Positions 1 through 4,550 of a stretch of DNA of 10,627 bases are shown in pieces (position 1 is the first letter of the stretch; each line of letters starts with the position of its first letter). Where the stretch lies: contig FR902916.1 in assembly GCA_000438155.1 (NCBI GenBank), positions 1 to 10,627 on the forward strand, written 5' to 3'. Under the pieces are notes generated by a model that did not search any database, was not told the DNA's origin, and worked only from the letters and a program-made list of their open reading frames with translations. Made by a program: the position numbers and the translations under genes. The DNA is from Firmicutes bacterium CAG:95. GTDB lineage: Bacteria; Bacillota; Clostridia; Lachnospirales; Lachnospiraceae.

Positions 1-1609
1 GCATCAGAACTACCGACTCAACATGCACCGTCATCGGAAATAAATCAACTCCTACTGCCCTTTTCATCTCGTATCCTTTCTTTGTCAGGTATTTAAGATC
101 TCTCGCAAGGGTTTCGGGATTGCAGGAAACATAGACTACACGGTCAGGTTGCAGCTTCACAAGTGAAGACAGGAACTTCTCATCACTGCCGCTTCGTGGC
201 GGATCCATGAACACAACATCAACCTTTTCTTGTTTGTCTGCAAGCTCTACCATGAACTCACCGGCATCCCGATTATAAAAGCGGATGTTGCGAATATCAT
301 TCTGCTTGGCATTAATAATTGCATCTTTTACGGCATCTTTATTTAATTCCACTCCAATGACGGACTGCGCCTGTCTTGCTGCTACCATACCGATTGTGCC
401 GGTTCCACAGTAAGCATCCAATACCTTTTCTTTCCCAGTCAGACCTGCATATTCCATTGCTTTTCGGTATAACTTTTCCGTCTGTTCCGGATTCACTTGA
501 TAAAATGACTTGGGTGAAATTTTAAAAGTAAGCCCACACAGGCGATCCTGAATATAGCCTGGACCATATATTACCTGTTCTTTTTCTCCAAGAACCATGC
601 TTGTCTTCCTGTCATTTACATTTACAACGACTGTTGAAATCTCCGGATGCTCTTTACGAAGTGCTTTAACAAAGTTATTCTTGGAAGGCAGAATGGGCGA
701 TCCTAATACCAGAATTACCATGATCTGTCCTGTTGCATGTCCTACACGAATCAGCACATGACGCAGCAGTCCATAACCGGTATCTTCATCATAGGTTTTA
801 ATCCGAAAAGAAGGCAGCAGCATCTTAATGGTCTGGATAACTGCACTGGCTTTTTCGTTTTCGATCAGGCAGCCTTCTGTAGAAACCACCTGATGCGTAT
901 TTTCCTGATAAGCACCTGCCAGGATATTTCCCTTACGGTCACGCTCAAATACCGCATGCACCTTATGACGGTAATGATAGGGATTTTCCATTCCAATGAT
1001 TCCCTCAACCTTGCCAAAGGGACGTAATAACTGCTCTAAGTCCTGCTGTTTCTTCTTAAGCTGTTTATCGTAATCCACAGAAAGATAATTGCAGGCTCCG
1101 CATTTCTTTTCAACCGGACACATGAGAGATGCACTTGGTTGTTGCATCGGTGGCTGATGTTGAATTTGATTTCTGACTTGCAATTTTTTCTTTTCTCGAA
1201 TTTCTTTTTTCTCTTGCACTTCATTCTTATCTAAATGAGTGCGGTTATCTTTTCCATTCACTGCTTCTTTCTTATATATTTCCTGCCTGTTACCTGTTTT
1301 TTGTTTCTTACCTGTCTTATATTTCTGATCTGCTTCCTGACTCTTATCTGCCTTATATCTCTGATCTGTTTCCTGACTCTTATCTGCCTTATATCTCTTA
1401 TCTGTTTCCTGACTCTTACCTGTCTTATATTTTTTATCTGTCTCTTGACTTTTACCTGACTTTTGTTTCTTATCTGTTTCTTGCTTCCTATCTGTCTTTT
1501 GTTTCTTATCTGTTTCTTGCTTCCTGTCTGTCTTTTGTTTCCTATCTGTCGCTTGCTTCTTATCATTCTTCTGCTTGTTATTTTGATGTTTCCTATGTTC
1601 CATACTCAT
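1..1609 (-). CDS. rlmD: 23S rRNA (uracil-C5)-methyltransferase, RlmD/RlmCD type, with long Lys-rich repeat N-terminus (3' end cut by window)
   Basis: SAM-dependent enzyme of the TrmA/RlmD family that methylates C5 of uridine in 23S rRNA. E. coli RlmD targets U1939; single Gram-positive RlmCD enzymes do both U747 and U1939, so the exact target here is open. I read 536 residues in one frame to the window edge; only a few C-terminal residues are missing. Seen: 4Fe-4S cysteines C164-x5-C170-x2-C173 plus C247; SAM-site motif DAYCGTGTIG from D398; DPPRSG from D469; catalytic C496 in SCNPETLARDL; base-like E531 in HVESVVLM. Residues 1-163 are Lys/Gln-rich and hold sixteen hexapeptide repeats (16-111); no TRAM domain is recognisable, unlike E. 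coli RlmD. The start is the first ATG after an in-frame TGA at 1649-1651; an ATG two codons later is also possible. An AAGGAG lies 17 nt upstream, which is far. Starting at M155 or M163 would give a TRAM-less core enzyme, but the frame is clean throughout the tail. Confidence 0.93.
   Translation of the reverse strand, partial: MSMEHRKHQNNKQKNDKKQATDRKQKTDRKQETDKKQKTDRKQETDKKQKSGKSQETDKKYKTGKSQETDKRYKADKSQETDQRYKADKSQEADQKYKTGKKQKTGNRQEIYKKEAVNGKDNRTHLDKNEVQEKKEIREKKKLQVRNQIQHQPPMQQPSASLMCPVEKKCGACNYLSVDYDKQLKKKQQDLEQLLRPFGKVEGIIGMENPYHYRHKVHAVFERDRKGNILAGAYQENTHQVVSTEGCLIENEKASAVIQTIKMLLPSFRIKTYDEDTGYGLLRHVLIRVGHATGQIMVILVLGSPILPSKNNFVKALRKEHPEISTVVVNVNDRKTSMVLGEKEQVIYGPGYIQDRLCGLTFKISPKSFYQVNPEQTEKLYRKAMEYAGLTGKEKVLDAYCGTGTIGMVAARQAQSVIGVELNKDAVKDAIINAKQNDIRNIRFYNRDAGEFMVELADKQEKVDVVFMDPPRSGSDEKFLSSLVKLQPDRVVYVSCNPETLARDLKYLTKKGYEMKRAVGVDLFPMTVHVESVVLM
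1277..1564 (-). repeat. In-frame 18-bp tandem repeat array encoding sixteen hexapeptides inside rlmD
   Basis: Codons 16-111 of the methyltransferase form sixteen consecutive six-residue units that fit [DG]-[KRQ]-[KSR]-[QY]-[EK]-[TAS], for example DRKQET, DKKQKT, GKSQET, DKRYKA, DKSQET. Alternating units give a higher-order 12-residue (36-bp) period, clearest in DKRYKADKSQET followed by DQRYKADKSQEA. The period is a multiple of three, so several other frames are also open across it; those readings are by-products. The encoded segment is highly basic, hydrophilic and without hydrophobic residues, so it is probably disordered or a single charged helix. An RNA- or ribosome-binding role is an inference from its charge and host protein only. 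Copy number may vary between strains by slippage. Confidence 0.9.
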
Positions 1610-1632
1610 GACCGTTTTCTCATACTCTCCTT
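1606..1632 (-). promoter_or_regulatory. Start region of rlmD: AAGGAG site, five-codon mini-ORF and ATGA overlap
   Basis: On the minus strand an AAGGAG (1627-1632) lies only 3 nt before an ATG (1621-1623) that opens a five-codon frame, MRKRS. Its TGA overlaps the rlmD ATG as ATGA (1606-1609). The same AAGGAG is 17 nt from the rlmD ATG, too far for ordinary initiation. Ribosomes might therefore reach rlmD by termination-reinitiation on the mini-ORF. The 3-nt spacing is also short, so this may be chance; the arrangement is seen but the coupling is inferred. Confidence 0.3.
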
Positions 1633-1655
1633 CTTTATTTGTGGAAATTCATTCA

Positions 1656-1661
1656 ATTATA
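1656..1661 (-). promoter_or_regulatory. Candidate -10 box (TATAAT) for rlmD
   Basis: A perfect TATAAT lies about 47 nt upstream of the rlmD start codon. No good -35 hexamer is found 16-18 nt further upstream. Instead, the minus-strand copy of the array motif TATACCCAC (ATACCC at 1669-1674) occupies the spacer just upstream of the -10. It could be a weak promoter, one that depends on an activator, or an AT-rich coincidence. Confidence 0.3.
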
Positions 1662-1668
1662 TTTTTGT

Positions 1669-2004
1669 GGGTATAGAAAACTTTTTCATCATCTTATCCT
1701 CATGATTTTTATTGTGAGGGTATCGTAAACTCTTTTTCTATTTTATACCCACGCCTACCAACTGCTCTGGGTATTTGGTTTCATTTTTCTTTCTCATACC
1801 CACACCTATAATTTTTTCGGGTATTTCACTTCATTTTTCTCTCTTATACCCTTCTCAGGAAAATTCACTGGGTATTCTCTAGCATTATTTCTTCCTATAC
1901 CCACATTTCTTTTATTATACGGGTATTATAATCAACTTTCCCGCTCTATACCCACATCTATCAAGTTCTCTGGATATTTTATTCCATTTTCTTTTTCTAT
2001 ACCC
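1669..2004. repeat. ~51-bp tandem array with alternating ATACCC / GGGTAT inverted motifs
   Basis: GGGTAT starts at 1669, 1718, 1769, 1819, 1870 and 1921, with GGATAT at 1972, giving steps of 49, 51, 50, 51, 51 and 51 bp. ATACCC starts at 1745, 1796, 1846, 1897, 1948 and 1999, with steps of 51, 50, 51, 51 and 51; a degenerate ATCCTC at 1695 would fit as an earlier one. Each ATACCC is followed by a GGGTAT after 18-19 nt, and each GGGTAT by an ATACCC after about 21 nt, so every motif can pair with either neighbour. The sequence between the motifs is T-rich on the plus strand and loosely conserved, with TCATTTTTCT recurring. Some units read on the minus strand as similar 17-residue stretches (GYRKRKWNKISRELDR; VGMRKKNETKYPEQLVG), but the 49- and 50-bp units and stop codons break any continuous frame. 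It fills most of the gap upstream of rlmD. Function unknown. Confidence 0.85.
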
Positions 2005-2039
2005 CGACTCAATCCCAAGGAATCTCCAATATAACTTCT

Positions 2040-2193
2040 GCACTAAGTTCAGCCTTCGCCTTCGGCTTGGCTTCACTAAGCTCTGCTTGTTCCTCTCACT
2101 AAACTCCTGCTTCGCCTTCAGCTCGCACTCGTTAAGTGTTCCGAACTGGCTCGCACTAAGTTCAGCCTTCGCCTTCGGCTTGGCTTCACTAAG
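2040..2193. repeat. Three-copy ~57-bp array bounded by an exact 41-bp direct repeat
   Basis: An exact 41-bp direct repeat occupies 2040-2080 and 2153-2193. It starts GCACTAAG, ends CACTAAG and carries the GC-rich core CCTTCGCCTTCGGCTTGG. A diverged third copy lies between them at 2097-2136, with about 28 of 40 positions matching, so units start at 2041, 2097 and 2154 (steps of 56 and 57 bp), separated by 16-17 bp of unrelated sequence. The block is visibly more GC-rich than the array to its left. The copies fall in different reading frames (113 bp apart), which argues against protein coding. It lies just downstream of the 96-residue gene's terminator. Similar-looking motifs may be dispersed elsewhere in the genome; that cannot be seen here. 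Confidence 0.85.
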
Positions 2194-2203
2194 TGCTCTG
2201 CAC

Positions 2204-2232
2204 AAAGAAAACGGGTGCCCATTGAGCACCCG
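2204..2232 (-). terminator. Rho-independent terminator of the 96-residue gene
   Basis: On the minus strand a perfect 7-bp stem, CGGGTGC/GCACCCG (2226-2232 with 2212-2218) and a 7-nt loop, is followed directly by TTTTCTTT. It begins 5 nt after the TAA of the upstream small gene and is oriented to end its transcript before the repeat arrays. Confidence 0.85.
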
Positions 2233-2237
2233 GTAAC

Positions 2238-2528
2238 TTATCTTTCATTCTCTTTCTTTTTGCGGATTTTCACGGAGTCAATTCCATTGACAAGCTCGGT
2301 TGCCTTTTCAATGTCGGCTTCATTAATTCGAATTGTAAAAATATTCTTTCCTTTTTCATTCTTTCCAAATATGCGGGAGAATAAGGAACGATCCTGCCAT
2401 TCAATAAAGTAAGAAATCCGATTCTTTAAAAATAATTTTTCAAGCTGTTCCTTCGCTTCCATGCTATAGGCTCTGCAGAAATCCACCTCTCTGCTGACCA
2501 TTCTTCCTGTTCCATTCTGTGTTGCCAT
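2238..2528 (-). CDS. Small protein of unknown function (96 aa)
   Basis: I do not recognise this protein with certainty. The ATG at 2528 was chosen over the TTG just before it because GGAG sits 7 nt upstream of the ATG. The sequence has a short polar N-terminus, a predicted helix near residues 20-35 (EAKEQLEKLFLKNRISYF), a central basic loop (RSLFSRIFGKNEKGKN), a probable beta strand (IFTIRINEA), a second helix (DIEKATELVNGI) and a Lys-rich tail ending KIRKKKENER. No signal peptide or membrane segment is seen, so it is probably cytoplasmic. The alternating helix-strand-helix-strand pattern resembles small ferredoxin-like domains such as DUF2007-type proteins, but that is only a guess. It stands alone: a near-consensus promoter sits upstream and a strong terminator directly downstream. 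That independent unit is the best evidence that it is a real gene. Confidence 0.75.
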   Translation of the reverse strand: MATQNGTGRMVSREVDFCRAYSMEAKEQLEKLFLKNRISYFIEWQDRSLFSRIFGKNEKGKNIFTIRINEADIEKATELVNGIDSVKIRKKKENER

Positions 2529-2566
2529 CAAACCTCTCCCTCACTTATTGTAAACTTATGTTAACT

Positions 2567-2595
2567 ATTATATTCCTGTCGCTTTCATTTTTCAA
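2567..2595 (-). promoter_or_regulatory. Near-consensus sigma-A promoter for the 96-residue gene
   Basis: On the minus strand TTGAAA (2590-2595) is followed after exactly 17 nt by a perfect TATAAT (2567-2572). The -10 lies 38 nt upstream of the ATG and the ribosome site is in between. This is the best housekeeping promoter in the window. It begins right beside the partial palindromic repeat at 2598-2702. Confidence 0.85.
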
Positions 2596-2597
2596 TC

Positions 2598-2702
2598 CTG
2601 AACTGTAACCAAATTATGACAATATGGACGTCGAATGCTCGCATTCGTAAGGACATTTGCCATGATTTATATAGCAAAGCAACCTCATAAGCAAACCAGA
2701 AC
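2598..2702. repeat. Diverged partial copy of the 4289-4440 palindromic element
   Basis: About 90 bp from 2613 to 2702 align with 4311-4400 at roughly 80% identity by eye, with single-base gaps. Shared features are ATTATGACAATATG at the left, the palindrome CGAATGC-TC-GCATTCG (2632-2647), CATTTG, TTTATAT and a closing GAAC. Upstream, CTGAACTGTAAC (2598-2609) resembles the CTGAATGGTTAC end of the other copy. The right end has no matching terminal repeat, so this copy looks truncated or rearranged. It lies between the 101-residue gene and the promoter of the 96-residue gene; its hairpin is the only stem-loop there, without a T-tract. Confidence 0.75.
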
Positions 2703-2713
2703 TTTCCCTGCAT

Positions 2714-3019
2714 CTACATCTCCAGCTTGGAAGAGAGATCCCATAATACACGTTGATCTTCAAACTGCTGGTTGAGATACACAACAGCTTCCTTCAATCC
2801 ATCCTCTGAAAAGGGAAAGTCTTTACGCAGCTTCTTTTCTTCTTCTGTCCTGGCATATCCGTAGGGTTCAGGCCAAATGATAACCTCCAGACAGGTTTCC
2901 TCCTGATCATCCCTGGGTACAACCTTCTTCTTAAGCATATAGCGCATGCCGTTCATGCTGCCGGTATATTCTTCTTTCTTTACATAATTGAGTACATGAA
3001 AGTGATCATAGTCAATCAT
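2714..3019 (-). CDS. Protein of unknown function (101 aa), coupled to pepT
   Basis: Not recognised as a family with known function. The sequence is hydrophilic, with many acidic and aromatic residues (YDHFHVLNYVKK near the start; VIIWPEPYGYARTEEEKK in the middle; GLKEAVVYLNQQFEDQ near the end). There is no signal peptide, membrane segment or metal motif, so it is probably a small cytoplasmic alpha/beta domain. Its ATG lies 3 nt after the pepT stop codon; AGGGAG in the last pepT codons (about 12 nt upstream) is the likely ribosome site, so translation is probably coupled to pepT and the two share a transcript. This suggests, but does not show, a link to peptide metabolism. The stop is TAG at 2714-2716. 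No canonical terminator follows; the palindromic repeat 2598-2702 comes next. Confidence 0.8.
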   Translation of the reverse strand: MIDYDHFHVLNYVKKEEYTGSMNGMRYMLKKKVVPRDDQEETCLEVIIWPEPYGYARTEEEKKLRKDFPFSEDGLKEAVVYLNQQFEDQRVLWDLSSKLEM

Positions 3020-3022
3020 TCC

Positions 3023-4264
3023 CTACTTCAGCTCCCTTTGTGTGATATGTACAAGCAGTTCCACAATCTTCTCCATGGATTCCACAACACAATACTCAAA
3101 TCTGCCGTGATAATTATGTCCGCCGGTACAAAGATTCGGGCAGGGAAGTCCGAGGAAGGATAATCTTGCACCGTCTGTACCTCCCCGGATCGGCTGGATC
3201 TTCGGTACAATGCCCAACTCTTCCATACAGGACTTCGCATTCTCAATGAGGAAAAGATTTTCGGGTTCAATCTTTTCCTTCATATTGTAGTAAGAATCGG
3301 AGATCTCTACCTCAACGGTTCCTTCTCCATACCTGGTATTCATTTCATTTGCAATATGACGGAACAGCTCCTTCTTCTCATGAAAGCGTTCCTTATCATG
3401 GTCACGGATAATATAAGAAAGGGTTGCAAGCTCTACCGTCCCTTCCATATTCGTCAGATGGAAAAATCCTTCATAGCCATCCGTGCATTCCGGACGCATC
3501 GTTCCCGGCAGCATCATTTGGAATTCCATTGCGTACAAAGAAGCATTCTTCATCTTATTCTTTGCTTCTCCCGGATGTACATTCACACCATGGATGATTG
3601 CCTTGGCAGATGCCGCATTAAAGTTCTCATATTCCAGTTCTCCAATCGCGCCGCCATCTACCGTATAGGCATAGTCTGCGCCAAACTGCCGGATCTTAAA
3701 ATGATCCACGCCATCGCCTACCTCTTCATCCGGAGTAAATCCAATTGCAATCGGTCCATGCTTGATTTCCGGATGCTCTAAAAGTGTCTGTACCATGGTC
3801 ATAATTTCTGCCACGCCGGCCTTATCATCGGCACCAAGCAGCGTGGTCCCATCCGTTACAATAAGCGTCTGTCCTACATAATGCTTTAACTCCGGAAACA
3901 CGACCGGACTTAACACAATCGCTTTCTCTTCGTTCAGAATCACTTCCTTACCATCGTAGTTCTCAATAAGCTTCGGCTTCACATTCTTTCCTGGACAATC
4001 CGGTGACGTATCCATATGTGCAATAAAGCCAAGGGTCGGGTAATTGTCTCCCTTAGCAGGGTCATTTCCCGGAAGCTTTGCATACACATAACAGCGTTCC
4101 TCATCATAAATCACATCCGAAGCTCCCATTTCCTGAAGCTCTTTTGCAAGAAGCATTGCCAGATTTTTCTGTTTTTCGGTACTGGGAAAGCTTTCCGCAT
4201 CCTCTTTAGACTGTGTATCAATCTGTACATATCTGAAAAAACGGTCGATTACCTTTTCCGCCAT
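3023..4264 (-). CDS. pepT: Peptidase T (tripeptide aminopeptidase, M20B metallopeptidase)
   Basis: Cytoplasmic zinc aminopeptidase that removes the N-terminal residue of tripeptides, a late step in using imported or recycled peptides. At 413 residues it is the usual PepT length. The di-metal site is complete: H83 and D85 in GFIAHMDTSPD, bridging D146 in TLLGADDKAG, catalytic E180 and metal ligand E181 in FTPDEEVG, D203 in TVDGG and H386 in NYHGRFE. These match the ligand set known for Salmonella PepT. The dimerisation lid typical of M20 enzymes would be the section after about residue 210 (NFNAASAKAIIHGVNVHPG onward), and GGTDGARLSF is also typical. The ATG has GGAGG 7 nt upstream. It is first in a two-gene unit with the 101-residue gene. 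Its promoter must lie in or beyond the MITE-like element upstream; I found no convincing -35/-10 pair there. It sits beside, but behind the terminator of, the opp operon. Confidence 0.97.
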   Translation of the reverse strand: MAEKVIDRFFRYVQIDTQSKEDAESFPSTEKQKNLAMLLAKELQEMGASDVIYDEERCYVYAKLPGNDPAKGDNYPTLGFIAHMDTSPDCPGKNVKPKLIENYDGKEVILNEEKAIVLSPVVFPELKHYVGQTLIVTDGTTLLGADDKAGVAEIMTMVQTLLEHPEIKHGPIAIGFTPDEEVGDGVDHFKIRQFGADYAYTVDGGAIGELEYENFNAASAKAIIHGVNVHPGEAKNKMKNASLYAMEFQMMLPGTMRPECTDGYEGFFHLTNMEGTVELATLSYIIRDHDKERFHEKKELFRHIANEMNTRYGEGTVEVEISDSYYNMKEKIEPENLFLIENAKSCMEELGIVPKIQPIRGGTDGARLSFLGLPCPNLCTGGHNYHGRFEYCVVESMEKIVELLVHITQRELK

Positions 4265-4288
4265 TTTTCATCCTCCATATCTTATATT

Positions 4289-4440
4289 GTAACTATTCAG
4301 AGCCATGCAGATTATGACAATATGTACGGCGAATGCCCGCATTCGTAAGTACATTTGGCAAATTTATATGGTAAAGTAACCCCATGAACAAAAGGAGAAC
4401 TGCATAGCAGCAATTTTGCGAACAGGTTCTGAATGGTTAC
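4289..4440. mobile_element. MITE-like palindromic element (non-autonomous, no transposase)
   Basis: A 152-bp segment is bounded by imperfect terminal inverted repeats: GTAACTATTCAGAGCC (4289-4304) and GGTTCTGAATGGTTAC (4425-4440), complementary at 14 of 16 positions. Inside is a second, nested palindrome with core CGAATGC-CC-GCATTCG (4330-4345), extended outward by CAATATGTAC (4319-4328) against GTACATTTG (4349-4357). A diverged copy of the inner ~90 bp occurs at 2613-2702, which shows it is a dispersed repeat. It encodes nothing. I see no clear target-site duplication. It lies between the opp terminator and the pepT ribosome site, so it may supply or disturb the pepT promoter. It could equally be a REP/ERIC-like regulatory repeat; mobility is inferred. 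Confidence 0.6.
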
Positions 4441-4490
4441 GATTCTATCCTCGTTCATAGACCCAAGGCTCATTATACACTTTTTTACGC

Positions 4491-4520
4491 AAAAAAGGAA
4501 CTGCCAAAAAGCAGTTCCTT
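4491..4520 (-). terminator. Rho-independent terminator of the opp operon
   Basis: On the minus strand a perfect 10-bp stem, AAGGAACTGC/GCAGTTCCTT (4511-4520 with 4495-4504) and a 6-nt loop, runs into TTTTTT. It starts about 30 nt after the oppA stop codon. No T-tract follows on the plus strand, so it acts leftward and separates opp from pepT. Confidence 0.93.
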
Positions 4521-4550
4521 TCAGATTCTCTATGAAATCAGGTTCACAAA

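Noticed and set aside
737..1027. Plus-strand 96-residue frame
   Set aside because: It is antisense to the conserved core of the rRNA methyltransferase, which reads cleanly on the other strand.
1235..1459. Plus-strand 74-residue hydrophobic frame (and 1463-1705) resembling a small membrane protein
   Set aside because: It is the complement of the Lys-rich repeat codons; Leu/Ile/Cys/Phe repeats arise automatically from CTT/ATC/TGT/TTC. It has no ribosome site and overlaps a convincing gene.
1258..1566. Minus-strand 102-residue frame rich in RKQIRNKRQIG-like repeats
   Set aside because: It is the out-of-frame reading of the 18-bp repeats in rlmD. The frame that continues into the Fe-S cysteines and catalytic core is the real one.
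1669..2193. Possible CRISPR array
   Set aside because: Units vary along their whole length, there are no unique spacers of constant size between invariant repeats, and there are no cas genes in the window.
1915..2229. Minus-strand 104-residue frame crossing both repeat arrays
   Set aside because: It starts inside a terminator hairpin, lacks a ribosome site, and its repeats fall in different frames (113 bp and 49-51 bp periods), so no repeated protein unit is preserved.
3356..3781. Plus-strand 141-residue frame
   Set aside because: It lies wholly inside pepT, which has a complete set of metal ligands and the normal length; no ribosome site was noticed for it.
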